From positions 6,510,001 through 6,574,000 of the forward strand of contig NW_027480440.1 of the NCBI RefSeq assembly GCF_051401765.1: a DNA stretch of 64,000 nucleotides. Direction: 5' to 3'. Below are positions 41,209-54,329 of this stretch, one piece after another; position 1 is the stretch's first letter; every line of letters begins with the position of its first letter. A program made the translations under genes and the position numbers. The notes below the pieces were generated by a model. It was not told the DNA's origin, ran no database searches, and was given only the letters and a program-made list of their open reading frames with translations. The stretch is from Calliopsis andreniformis. Taxonomy: Eukaryota > Arthropoda > Insecta > Hymenoptera > Andrenidae.

Positions 41209-43059
41209 TCAATTCACAGTTTTCAATACACAATCACCATTCTTCAATCTTGAAATCTCAATCCACAAACATCAATTCTCATCACTCTACCCTCAACACT
41301 CAGTCCTCAATCTTCAATCCTCAATCCTCTATCCTCAATCTTCAATCCTCAATACACAATCTTCAATCCTCAATCCTCAATCTTCAATCCTCAATCCTCG
41401 ATCCTCAATTCTGAATCCTCAATCCTCAATCCTCAGACCTCAAACATCAATTCTCAATCCTCAATCCTCAGTCCTCAATCCTCAATCCACAATCCTCAAT
41501 CCTCAATCCTCAACCTTCAATCTTCAAATCTCAATCCACAAACATCTATTCTCATCACTCAACCCTCAACACTCAGTCCCCAATCTTCAATCCTCAATCC
41601 TCAATACTCAATCTTCAATCCTCAATACTCATTCTTCAATCCTCAATCCTCAATCCTCAATCCTCAATCCTCAATCCTCAGTCATCAATCATCAATCTTC
41701 AATACTCAATTCTCAATGTTGAATCTTCAAGTCTCCATCCACAAACATCTATTCTCATCACTCAACCCTCAACCCTGAGTCCTCGTCCTCCATCCTCAAT
41801 CCTCAACCTTCAATCCTCAATACTCAATCTTCAATCATCAATCCTCAATCCTCAATCCTCAATCCGCAATCCTCAATCTTCTATCCTCAATACTCAATCT
41901 TCAATCCCCAATCCTCAAGCCTGAAATCCTGAATCCTCAATATTCAACACACAACACTCAACCTTCAATCCTCAATACTCAATCATCAATCCTCAATTCT
42001 CAATACTCAATAGAATATCCTGAATTCTCAGTTTTCAATACTCAATACTCAATCTTCAATCTTCAAGTCTCCACCCACAAATATCTATTCTCATCACTCA
42101 ACCCTCAACACTCAGTCCTCAATCTTCAATCCTCAATCCTCAATCCTCAATGTTCAATCCTCAATACTCAATCTTCAATCCTCAATCCTCAATCCTCAAT
42201 GTTCAATCCTCAATACTCAATCTTCAATCCTCAATTGTCAGTTCTCAATCCTCAATCCTCAATCCTCAGTCACCAATACTCAACCTTCGATACTCAATCC
42301 CCAAATCCTCAATCGTCAATCCTCATTCCTCAAACCGCAATCCTCAACCCTCAGTCCTCATCCTCCATCCTCAATCCTCAATCCTCAATCCTCAATCTTC
42401 AATCCTCAATCCTCAATCCTCAAACCTCAATCCTCAGTCATGAATACTCCATCTTCAATACTCAATCCACAATCCTCAATCCTCAATCCTCAATCCTCAA
42501 TCCTCAATCCTGAATCCTCAATCCTCAATCTTCAATCCTCAATACTCAATCTTCAATCTTCAATCCTCAATCCTCAATCCTCAATCCTCAATCCGCAATC
42601 CTCAACCTTCAATCCTCAATACTCAATCTTCAATCCTCAATCCTCAATCCTCAATATTCAACACACAACCCTCAACATTCTATCCTCAATACACAACCAT
42701 CAATCCTCAATCCTCAATCTTCAATCCTCAATCCTCAATCCTCAATCCTCAATCCTCAATCCACAGTCCTCAAACCTCAATCCTGAATCCTCAATCCTGA
42801 ATCCTCATTCTTGAGCCCTCAGGCCTTAACAATCAGTTGTCAATCCTCAATCCTCAATAGAATATCATCAATTCACAGTTTTCAATACTCAATACTCAAT
42901 CCGCAATCTTCAAATCTCTATCCACAAACATCAATTCTCATCACTCAGCCCTCAACCCTCAGTCCCCAATCCTCAATCTTCAATCCTCAATGCTCAATCC
43001 TCAATCCTCAATCCTCAATCCTCAATCTTCAATCCTCAATACTCAATCTTCAATCCTCA
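41209..43059 (+). repeat. Mosaic segment with islands and a stray family 1 marker
   Basis: Contains the remainder of a type C island (41197-41310), an isolated island tail (41510-41580), type A near 42012 and type C near 42856. At 42437 it carries GTCATGAATACTCC, otherwise found only in the 1-13 kb family, with the same CATCTTCAATACTCAAT continuation. Confidence 0.65.
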
Positions 43060-44813
43060 ATCCTCAATCCTCAATAGAATATCCTCAATTCACAGTTTTC
43101 AATACTCAATCACCATTCTTCAATCTTCAAGTCTCCATCCACAAACATCAATTTTCACCACTCAACCCTCAACACTCAGTCCTCAATGTTCAATCCTCAA
43201 TCCTCAATACTCAACCTTCGATCCTCAATACTGAATCTTCTATCCTAGATCCCCAATCCCCAATCCTCAATCCTTAATTCTCAATATTCAATCCAAAATC
43301 CCCAGTCCTCAATCTTAAATCCTCTATGCTCAATCCTCAATCCTCAGTCCTCAGTCCTCAAGCCTCAATCCTCAATCCGCAATCCTCAATCTTCAATCCT
43401 CAATACTCAATCTTCAATCATAAATCCTCAATCCTGAAATCCTCAATCCTCAATATTCAACACACAACCCTCAACCTTCAATCCTCAATACTCAACCATC
43501 AATCCTCAATTCTCAATACCCAATCATCAGTCTTCAATCCTCAACACTCAATCTTCAATCCTCAATCCTCAATCTTCAATCCTCAATCCTCGATCCTCAA
43601 TTCTGAATCCTCAATCCTCAATCCTCAGACCTCAAACATCAATACTCAACACTCAGTCCACGCCCTCAATCCTCAATCCTCAATCCTCAATCCTCAATCC
43701 TCAATTCTCAATCCTCAATCCTCAACCCTCAGTCTTCATCCTCAGTTCTCAATTCTCAATCCTCAATCCTCAATCCTCAATCTTCAATCCACAATAATCA
43801 ATCTCCAATCCTAGATCCCCAATCCCCAATCCTCAATCCTTAATCCTCAACCTTCAATCCTCAATCCCCAGTCCTGAATCTTAAATCCTCAGTGCTCAAT
43901 CTTCAATCCTCAATCCTCAGTCCTCAATCCTCAATCCTCAATCCGCAATCCTCAATCTTCAATCCTCAATACTCAATCTTCAATCCTAAATCCTCAATCT
44001 GAAATCCTCAATCCTCAATATTCAAAACACAACCCTCAACCTTCAATCCTCAATACTCAACCATCAATCCTCAATTCTCAATACTCAATCATCAGTCTTC
44101 AATCCTCAACACTCAATCTTCAATCCTCAATCCTCAATCTTCGATCCTCAATACTCAATCTTCAATCCTCAATCCTCAATCCTCAATCCTCAATCTCCAA
44201 TCGTCAATCCTCGATCCTCAATTCTCAATCCTCAATCCTCAATCCTCAGACATCAAACATCAACACTCAACCCTCAGTCCACGTCCTCAATCCTCAATCC
44301 TCAATCCTCAATCCTCAATCCTGAATCTTCAATCCTCAACACTCAATCTTCAACCCTCAATCCTCAATCCTCAATCCTGAATCCTCAATACTCAATCGTC
44401 AGTCTTCAATCCTCAACACTCTATATTCAATACTCAATCCCCAATCCTCAATCCTCAGTACTCAATCTTCAATCCTCAATCCTCAATACTCAGTCCTCAA
44501 TCTTCAATCCTCAATCCTCGATCCTCAATTCTCAATCCTCAGTCCTCAATCTTCAGACCTCAAACATCAATACTCAACCCTCAGTCCTCGTCCTCAATCC
44601 ACAACCCTCAATCCTGAATCCTCAATCTTCAATACGCAATCCTCAATCCTCAATCCTCAATCCTCAATCCTCAATCCTCAATCCTCAATCTTCAATCTTC
44701 AATCCTCAATACTCAATCTTCAATCCTCAATCCTCAGTCCTCAAACCTCAATTCTGAATCCTCAATCCTGAATCCCCAATCTTCAGCCCACATTCCTCAA
44801 CAATCATTTGTCA
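43060..44813 (+). repeat. 1,754 bp tandem unit, copy 1
   Basis: Anchored against copy 2 at the type C island (43072/44826), CTCTATGCTC (about 43323/45077) and CTATATTCAATAC (44421/46175), always at 1,754. The last 150 bases or so no longer match. An 8-base unit TGAAATCC lies near 43435. Confidence 0.78.
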
Positions 44814-46414
44814 ATCCCCAATCCTAAATAGAATATCCTCAATTCACAGTTTTCAATACTCAATGCTCAATCTGCAATCTTCCAACCTCTATCCACAAAC
44901 ATCAATTTTCACCACTCAACCCTCAACACTCAGTCCTCAATGTTCAATCCTCAATCCCCAATTCTCAACCTTCGATCCTCAATACTGAATCTTCAATCCT
45001 AGATCCCCAATCCCCAATCCTCAATCCTTAATTCTCAATATTCAATCCAAAATCCCCAGTCCTCAATCTTAAATCCTCTGTGCTCAATCCTCAATCCTCA
45101 ATCCTCAGTCCTCAAGCCTCAATCCTCAATCCGCAATCCTCAATCTTCAATCCTCAATACTCAATCTTCAATCCTAAATCCTCAATCCTGAAATCCTCAA
45201 TCCTCAATATTCAACACACAACCCTCAACCTTCAATTCTCAATACTCAACCATCAATCCTCAATTCTCAATACCCAATCATCAGTCTTCAATCCTCAACA
45301 CTCAATCTTCAATCCTCAATCCTCAATCTTCAATCCTCAATCCTCGATCCTCAATTCTGAATCCTCAATCCTCAATCCTCAGACCTCAAACATCAATACT
45401 CAACACTCAGTCCACGCCCTCAATCCTCAATCCTCAATCCTCAATCCTCAATCCTCAATTCTCAATCCTCAATCCTCAACCCTCAGTCCTCATCCTCAGT
45501 TCTCAATTCTCAATCCTCAATCCTCAATCCTCAATCTTCAATCCACAATAATCAATCTCCAATCCTAGATCCCCAATCCCCAATCCTCAATCCTTAATCC
45601 TCAACCTTCAATCCTCAATCCCCAGTCCTCAATCTTAAATCCTCAGTGCTCAATCTTCAATCCTCAATCCTCAGTCCTCAATCCTCAATCCTCAATCCGC
45701 AATCCTCAATCTTCAATCCTCAATACTCAATCTTCAATCCTAAATCCTCAATCTGAAATCCTCAATCCTCAATATTCAAAACACAACCCTCAACCTTCAA
45801 TCCTCAATACTCAACCATCAATCCTCAATTCTCAATACTCAATCATCAGTCTTCAATCCTCAACACTCAATCTTCAATCCTCAATCCTCAATCTTCGATC
45901 CTCAATACTCAATCTTCAATCCTCAATCCTCAATCCTCAATCCTCAATCTCCAATCGTCAATCCTCGATCCTCAATTCTCAATCCTCAATCCTCAATCCT
46001 CAGACATCAAACATCAACACTCAACCCTCAGTCCACGTCCTCAATCCTCAATCCTCAATCCTCAATCCTCAATCCTCAATCTTCAATCCTCAACACTCAA
46101 TCTTCAATCCTCAATCCTCAATCCTCAATCCTGAATCCTCAATACTCAATCGTCAGTCTTCAATCCTCAACACTCTATATTCAATACTCAATCCCCAATC
46201 CTCAATCCTCAGTACTCAATCTTCAATCCTCAATCCTCAATACTCAGTCCTCAATCTTCAATCCTCAATCCTCGATCCTCAATTCTCAATCCTCAGTCCT
46301 CAATCTTCAGACCTCAAACATCAATACTCAACCCTCAGTCCTCGTCCTCCATCCACAACCCTCAATCCTCAATCCTCAATCTTCAATACTCAATCCTCAA
46401 TCCTCAATCCTCAA
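44814..46414 (+). repeat. 1,754 bp tandem unit, copy 2
   Basis: Directly follows copy 1. Starts with the type C leader mutated to CAATCATTTGTC, a form also present at 47270 and 50936, which identifies later relatives of this unit. On the right it passes into the segment duplicated at offset 3,666. Confidence 0.78.
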
Positions 46415-47955
46415 TCCTCAATCCACAGTCCTCAAACCTCAATCCTGAATCATCAATCCTGAATCCTCATTCTTCAGCCCTCATGCCTTAACAATCAGTT
46501 GTCAATCCTCAATCCTCAATAGAATATCATCAATTCACAGTTTTCAATACTCAATACTCAATCTGCAATCTTCAAATCTCTATCCACAAACATCAATTCT
46601 CATCACTCAGCCCTCAACCCTCAGTCCCCAATCCTCAATCTTCAATCCTCAATGCTCAATCCTCAATCCTCAATCCTCAACCCTCAATCTTCAATCCTCA
46701 ATACTCAATCTTCAATCCTCAATCCTCAATCCTCAATCCTCAATCCTCAATACTCAATCGTCAGTCTTCAATCCTCAACACTCAATCTTCAATCCGCAAT
46801 CCCCAATCCTCAATCCCCAATCCTCATTCTTCAATCCTCAATACCCAATCCTCAATCTTCAATCCTCAATCCTCAATCCTCAATCCTCAATCTTCTATCT
46901 TCAATCCTCAATACTCAATCTTCAATCCTCAATCCTCAGTCCTTAAAACTCAATTCTGAATCCTCAATCCTGAATCCTCAATCTTCAATCCTCAATACCC
47001 AACCCTCAATCTTCGGTCCTCAATCCTCAATCCTCAATCCTCAATTCTCAATCCTCAATCCGCAGTCGTCAGTCCTCAAACAGCAATCCTCAACCGTCAG
47101 CCTTCATCCTCAATCCTCAATCCTCAATCCTCAATCCTCAATCCTCAATCCTCAATCTTCAATCTTCAATCCTCAATACTCAATCTTCAATCCTCAATCC
47201 TCAGTCCTCAAACCTCAATTCTGAATACTCAATCCTGAATCCCCAATCTTCAGCCCACATTCCTCAACAATCATTTGTCAATCCCCAATCCTCAATAGAA
47301 TATCCTCAATTCACAGTTTTCAATACTCAATGCTCAATCTGCAATCTTCCAACCTCTATCCACAAACATCAATTTTCACCACTCAACCCTCAACACTCAG
47401 TCCTCAATGTTCAATCCTCAATCCCCAATTCTCAACCTTCGATCCTCAATACTGAATCTTCAATCCTAGATCCCCAATCCCCAATCCTCAATCCTTAATT
47501 CTCAATATTCAATCCAAAATCCCCAGTCCTCAATCTTAAATCCTCTATGCTCAATCCTCAATCCTCAATCCTCAGTCCTCAAGCCTCAATCCTCAATCCG
47601 CAATCCTCAATCTTCAATCCTCAATACTCAATCTTCAATCCTAAATCCTCAATCCTGAAATCCTCAATCCTCAATATTCAACACACAACCCTCAACCTTC
47701 AATCCTCAATACTCAACCATCAATCCTCAATTCTCAATACCCAATCATCAGTCTTCAATCCTCAACACTCAATCTTCAATCCTCAATCCTCAATCTTCAA
47801 TCCTCAATACTCAATCTTCAATCCTCAATCCTCGATCCTCAATTCTGAATCCTCAATCCTCAATCCTCAGACCTCAAACATAAATACTCAACACACAGAC
47901 CACGCCCTCAATCCTCAATCCTCAATCCTCAATCCTCAATCCTCAATTCTCAATC
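46200..47955 (+). repeat. 1.76 kb segment duplicated at 49866-51615
   Basis: Offset 3,666, falling to 3,659 after one heptamer is lost near 51520. It contains two type C islands (46517, 47294). Shared peculiarities include CTTAAAACTC, CAAACAGC and CAACCGTCAGCC. The copies separate near 47955, where this one reads CAGACATCAAACATC. Confidence 0.83.
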
Positions 47956-49170
47956 CTCAATCCTCAATCCTCAGACATCAAACATCAACACTCAACCCTC
48001 AGTCCACGTCCTCAATCCTCAATCCTCAATCCTCAATCCTCAATCCTCAATCTTCAATCCTCAACACTCAATCTTCAATCCTCAATCCTCAATCCTCAAT
48101 CCTCAATCCTCAATCCTCAATCCTGAATCTTCAATCCACAATAATCAATCTCCAATCCTAGATCCCCAATCCCCAATCCTCAATCCTTAATCCTCAACCT
48201 TCAATCCTCAATCCCCAGTCCTCAATCTTAAATCCTCAATGCTCAATCTTCAATCCTCAATACTCAGTCCTCAATCCTCAATCCTCAATCCGCAATCCTC
48301 AGTCTTCAATCCTCAATACTCAATATTCAATCCTAAATCCTCAATCCTGAAATCCTCAATCCTCAATATTCAAAACACAACCCTCAACCTTCAATCCTCA
48401 ATACTCAACCTTCAATCCTCAATTCTCAATACTCAATCATCAGTCTTCAATCCTCAACACTCAATCGTCAATCCTCAATCCTCAATCTTCGATCCTCAAT
48501 ACTCAATCTTCAATCCTCAATCCTCAATCCTCAATCCTCAATCTCCAATCGTCAATCCTCGATCCTCAATTCTCAATCCTCAATCCTCAATCCTCAGACA
48601 TCAAACATCAACACTCAACCCTCAGTCCACGTCCTCAATCCTCAATCCTCAATCCTCAATCCTCAATCCTCAATCTTCAATCTTCAAATCTCAATCCACA
48701 AACATCAATTCTCATCACTCAAACCTCAACACTCAGTCCTCAATCTTCAATCCCCAATCCTCAATCCTCAATCTTCAATACTCAATAAACAATCTTCAAT
48801 CCTCAATCCCCAATTCACAGTCCTCAATACACAATCCTCAACCCTCAATACTCAATCTTCAATCCTCAATCTTCAATTCTCGGTCCTCAATTCTCAATAC
48901 TCAATCGTCAATCCTCAATCCCCAATCCTCAATCGTCAATCCTCAATCCTCGATCCTCAATCCTCAATCGTCAATCTTCAGTCCTCAATACCCAATCTTC
49001 AATCCTCAATCCTCAATCCTCAATCCTCAATCCTCAATATTCAAAACACAACCCTCAGCCATCAATCCTCAATACTCAACCATCAATCCTCAATTCTTAA
49101 TACTCAATAGAATATCCTGAATTCTCATGTTTCCATACTCAATCCACAATACTCAATAATCAAATCTCAA
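47956..49170 (+). repeat. Segment duplicated near 51615-52864, with in-register indels
   Basis: Offset is 3,554 at 48239/51793, 3,680 at 48691/52371 and 3,694 at the type B island (49101/52795). Every step (105, 126, 14) is a multiple of 7. Carries a partial island tail (48693-48740) and a type B island with CATGTTTCC. Confidence 0.8.
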
Positions 49171-50195
49171 TCCTCAAACTTCAATTCTCAACACTCAATC
49201 CTGAGCACTCAGTCCTCTCTCATCAATCCTCCATCCTCAATCTTCAATCCTCAATCCTCAGTCCTCAATCCTCAATCCTCAATCCGCAATCCTCAATCTT
49301 CAATCCTCAATACTCAATCTTCAATCCTAAATCCTCAATCCTGGAATCCTCAATCCTCAATATTCAAAACACAACCCTCAACCTTCAATCCTCAATACTC
49401 AACCATCAATCCTCAATTCTCAATACTCAATCATCAGTCTTCAATCCTCAACACTCAATCTTCAATCCTCAATCCTCAATCTTCGATCCTCAATACTCAA
49501 TCTTCAATCCTCAATCCTCAATCCTCAATCCTCAATCCCCAATCGTCAATCCTAAATCCCCAACCCTCTATCATCAATCCTCAATCCTCAATCCTCAATC
49601 CTGAATCCTCAATCCTCAATCTTCAATCCTCAATACTCAATCTTCAATCTTCAATCCTCAATCCTCAATCCTCAATCCTCAATCCGCAATCCTCAACCTT
49701 CAATCCTCAATACTCAATCTTCAATCCTCAATCCTCAATCCTCAATATTCAACACACAACCCTCAACATTCTATCCTCAATACACAACCATCAATCCTCA
49801 ACTCTCAATACTCAATCGTCAGTCTTCAATCCTCAACGCTCAATCTTCAATCCTCAATCCTCAATCTTCAATCCTCAGTACTCAATCTTCAATCCTCAAT
49901 CCTCAATCCTCAGTCCTCAATCTTCAATCCTCAATCCTCGATCCTCAATTCTCAATCCTCAGTCCTCAATCTTCAGACCTCAAACATCAATACTCAACCC
50001 TCAGTCCTCGTCCTCAATCCACAACCCTCAATCCTCAATCCTCAATCTTCAATACTCAATCCTCAATCCTCAATCCTCAATCCTCAATCCACAGTCCTCA
50101 AACCTCAATCCTGAATCCTCAATCCTGAATCCTCATTCTTCAGCCCTCAGGCCTTAACAATCAGTTGTCAATCCTCAATCCTCAATAGAATATCA
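49072..50195 (+). repeat. Second copy of the 1.1 kb segment (40085-41208)
   Basis: Offset 8,987. One visible difference is CTCTCTCATC here for CTCTCTCTTC. The C+T-rich run CTCTCTC after CACTCAGTC is a marker of type B tails. Confidence 0.82.
49110..49230 (+). repeat. Representative type B island
   Basis: GAATATCCTGAATTCTCATG, then CAATCCACAAT, TCAATAATCAAATC and a tail with CACTCAGTCCTCTCTC. Other examples: 247, 5279, 21949, 37648, 39487, 40123, 52802, 53630, 60991, 61761, 62691. The last third differs from type A; the first 19 bases are shared. Confidence 0.75.
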
Positions 50196-51615
50196 TCAAT
50201 TCACAGTTTTCAATACTCAATACTCAATCTGCAATCTTCAAATCTCTATCCACAAACATCAATTCTCATCACTCAGCCCTCAACCCTCAGTCCCCAATCC
50301 TCAATCTTCAATCCTCAGTGCTCAATCCTCAATCCTCAATCCTCAATCCTCAATCTTCAATCCTCAATACTCAATCTTCAATCCTCAATCCTCAATCCTC
50401 AATCCTCAATCCTCAATACTCAATCGTCAGTCTTCAATCCTCAACACTCAATCTTCAATCCGCAATCCCCAATCCTCAATCCCCAATCCTCATTCTTCAA
50501 TCCTCAATACCCAATCCTCAATCTTCAATCCTCAATCCTCAATCCTCAATCCTCAATCTTCTATCTTCAATCCTCAATACTCAATCTTCAATCCTCAATC
50601 CTCAGTCCTTAAAACTCAATTCTGAATCCTCAATCCTGAATCCTCAATCTTCAATCCTCAATACCCAACCCTCAATGTTCGGTCCTCAATCCTCAATCCT
50701 CAATCCTCAATTCTCAATCCTCAATCCGCAGTCCTCAGTCCTCAAACAGCAATCCTCAACCGTCAGCCTTCATCCTCAATCCTCAATCCTCAATCCTCAA
50801 TCCTCAATCCTCAATCCTCAATCTTCAATCTTCAATCCTCAATACTCAATCTTCAATCCTCAATCCTCAGTCCTCAAACCTCAATTCTGAATCCTCAATC
50901 CTGAATCCCCAATCTTCAGCCCACATTCCTCAACAATCATTTGTCAATCCCCAATCCTCAATAGAATATCCTCAATTCACAGTTTTCAATACTCAATGCT
51001 CAATCTGCAATCTTCCAACCTCTATCCACAAACATCAATTTTCACCACTCAACCCTCAACACTCAGTCCTCAATGTTCAATCCTCAATCCTCTATTCTCA
51101 ACCTTCGATCCTCAATACTGAATCTTCAATCCTAGATCCCCAATCCCCAATCCTCAATCCTTAATTCTCAATATTCAATCCAAAATCCCCAGTCCTCAAT
51201 CTTAAATCCTCTATGCTCAATCCTCAATCCTCAATCCTCAGTCCTCAAGCCTCAATCCTCAATCCGCAATCCTCAATCTTCAATCCTCAATACTCAATCT
51301 TCAATCCTAAATCCTCAATCCTGAAATCCTCAATCCTCAATATTCAACACACAACCCTCAACCTTCAATCCTCAATACTCAACCATCAATCCTCAATTCT
51401 CAATACCCAATCATCAGTCTTCAATCCTCAACACTCAATCTTCAATCCTCAATCCTCAATCTTCAATCCTCAATACTCAATCTTCAATCCTCAATCCTCG
51501 ATCCTCAATTCTGAATCCTCAATCCTCAGACCTCAAACATCAATACTCAACACTCAGACCACGCCCTCAATCCTCAATCCTCAATCCTCAATCCTCAATC
51601 CTCAATTCTCAATCC
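49866..51615 (+). repeat. Second copy of the 1.76 kb segment
   Basis: Copy of 46200-47955. The type C islands lie near 50184 and 50960. Substitutions such as CAATGTTCGG for CAATCTTCGG near 50672 distinguish it. Confidence 0.83.
50156..50290 (+). repeat. Representative type C island with leader
   Basis: Leader TAACAATCAGTTGTC, two plain units, then GAATATCATCAATTCACAG, CAATCTGCAATC, CTCTATCCACAAAC and the CAACACTCAG end shared with type A. Others start near 13346, 19081, 21573, 26595, 27188, 41200, 42860, 43076, 44830, 46521, 47297, 50964, 55071, 57034, 58964, 60207 and 62968; 13950 is truncated. Confidence 0.75.
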
Positions 51616-52925
51616 TCAATCCTCAACCCTCAGTCCTCATCCTCAGTTCTCAGTTCTCAATCCTCAATCCTCAATCCTCAATCTTCAATCCACAATAATC
51701 AATCTCCAATCCTAGATCCCCAATCCCCAATCCTCAATCCTTAATCCTCAACCTTCAATCCTCAATCCCCAGTCCTCAATCTTAAATCCTCAATGCTCAA
51801 TCTTCAATCCTCAATCCTCAGTCCTCAATCCTCAATCCTCAATCCGCAATCCTCAGTCTTCAATACTCAATACTCAATATTCAATCCTAAATCCTCAATC
51901 CTGAAATCCTCAATCCTCAATATTCAAAACACAACCCTCAACCTTCAATCCTCAATACTCAACCATCAATCCTCAATTCTCAATACTCAATCATCAGTCT
52001 TCAATCCTCAACACTCAATCTTCAATCCTCAATCCTCAATCTTCGATCCTCAATACTCAATCTTCAATCCTCAATCCTCAATCCTCAATCCTCAATCTCC
52101 AATCGTCAATCCTCGATCCTCAATTCTCAATCCTCAATCCTCAAACCTCAGACATCAAACATCAACACTCAACCCTCAGTCCACGTCCTCAATCATCAAT
52201 CCTCAATCCTCAATCCTCAATCCTCAATACTCAATCGTCAGTCTTCAATCCTCAACACTCTATATTCAATACTCAATCCCCAATCCTCAATTCTCAATCC
52301 TCAATCCTCAGTCCTCAATCCTCAATCCACAATCCTCAATCCTCAATCCTCAATCTTCAATCTTCAAATCTCAATCCACAAACATCAATTCTCATCACTC
52401 AAACCTCAACACTCAGTCCTCAATCTTCAATCCCCAATCCTCAATCCTCAATCTTCAATACTCAATAAACAATCTTCAATCCTCAATCCCCAATTCTCAG
52501 TCCTCAATACACAATCCTCAACCCTCAATACTCAACCTTCAATCCTCAATCTTCAATCCTCGGTCCTCAATTCTCAATACTCAATCGTCAATCCTCAATC
52601 CCCAATCCTCAATCGTCAATCCTCAATCCTCGATCCTCAATCCTCAATCGTCAATCTTCAGTCCTCAATACTCAATCTTCAATCCTCAATCGTCAATCCT
52701 CAATCCTCAATCCTCAATCCTCAATCCTCAATATTCAAAACACAACCCTCAGCCATCAATCCTCAATACTCAACCATCAATCCTCAATTCTTAATACTCA
52801 ATAGAATATCCTGAATTCTCATGTTTCCATACTCAATCCACAATACTCAATAATCAAATCTCAATCCTCAAACATCAATTCTCAACACTCAATCCTCAAC
52901 ACTCAGTCCTCTCTCTTCAATCTTC
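51616..52925 (+). repeat. Second copy of the 48-49 kb segment with a 126 bp insertion
   Basis: Relative to 48.0-49.2 kb it has about 126 extra bases (18 units) around 52200-52330, including CACTCTATATTCAATAC, a stretch also seen at 44416 and 46170. The insertion therefore looks copied from a relative, not newly expanded. Confidence 0.72.
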
Positions 52926-53830
52926 CATCCTCAATCCTCTATCCTCAAGTATCAATCCTCAATCCTCAATCCTCAACCCTCAATCCTCAGTCCTCAAACC
53001 TCAATTCCGAATCCTCAATTTTCATTACTCAATCCTAAAATCCTCAATCCTCAATATTCAGCACTCAACCCTCAACCATCAATCCTCAATACTCAACCAT
53101 CAAAGCTCAATTCTCAATACTCAACAGTATATCCTGAATTCTCAGTTTTCAATACTCAATCCCCAATCTTCAATCTTCAAAGCTCAATCCACAAACATCA
53201 ATTCTCATCACCCAACCCTCAACACTCAGGCCTCAATGTTCAATCCTCAATCCTCAGTTCTCAATCTTCAATCCTCAATACTGAATCTTCAATCCTCGAT
53301 CCTCAATCCTCTATCCTCAATCCTCAATCCTCATTCCTCAAACCTCAATCCTCAACCCTCAGTCCTCGTCCTTAATTCTCAATTCTCAATCCTCAATCCT
53401 CAATTCTCAATCTTCAATCCTCAATAATCAATCTCCAATCCCAGATCCTCAATCCCCAAACCTCAGTCCTTAATCCTCAATCTTCAATCCTCAATCCCCA
53501 GTCCACGATCCTCAATCCTCAATCCTCAATCCTCAATCCTCAATCCTCAATCCTCAATATTCAACACGCAACCCTCAACCATCAATTCTCAATACTCAAC
53601 CACCAATCCTCAATTCTCAATACTTAATAGAATATCCTGAATTCTCATGGTTCAATACTCAATCCACAATATTCAATAATCAAATCTCAATCGTCAATCC
53701 TCAATCCTCAATCCTCAATCCTCACTCCTCAATCTTCTATCTTCAATCCTCAATACTCAACCATCAATCCTCAATTCTCAATACTCAATCGTCAGTCTTC
53801 AATCCTCAACACTCAATCTTCAATCCTCAA
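52926..53830 (+). repeat. Second copy of the 38.8-39.7 kb segment
   Basis: Includes the type A island with AACAGTATATCC near 53121 and a type B island near 53630. It differs by one heptamer near the left end and reads CTCAAGTATC where the other copy has CTCAAGTGTC. Confidence 0.8.
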
Positions 53831-54329
53831 TCCTCAATCTTCGATCCTCAATACTCAATCTTCAATCCTCAATCCTCAATCCTCAATCCTCAATCCCCAA
53901 TCGTCAATCCTAAATCCCCAACCCTCTATCATCAATCCTCAATCCTGAATCCTCAATCCTGAATCCTCAATCCTCAATCTTCAATCCTCAATACTCAATC
54001 TTCAATCTTCAATCCTCAATCCTCAATCCTCAATCCTCAATCCGCAATCCTCAATCCTCAATTGTCAATCCTAAATCCCCAATCCACTATCATCAATCCG
54101 CAATCCTCAATCCTCAATCCTCAATCCTCAATCCTCAATCTTCAATCCTCAATACTCAATCTTCAATCTTCAATCCTCAATCCTCAATCCTCAATCCTCA
54201 ATCCTCAATCCTCAATCCCCAATCGTCAATCCTAAATCCCCAACCCTCTATCATCAATCCTCAATCCTCAATCCTCAATCCTGAATCCTCAATCCTCAAT
54301 CTTCAATCCTCAATACTCAATCTTCAGTC
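53831..54329 (+). repeat. Plain variant heptamers with local copies
   Basis: A stretch with CAATCGTCAATCCTAAATCC and CTATCATCAATCC occurs two or three times at short intervals (about 53900, 54060, 54230). No island. Confidence 0.65.
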
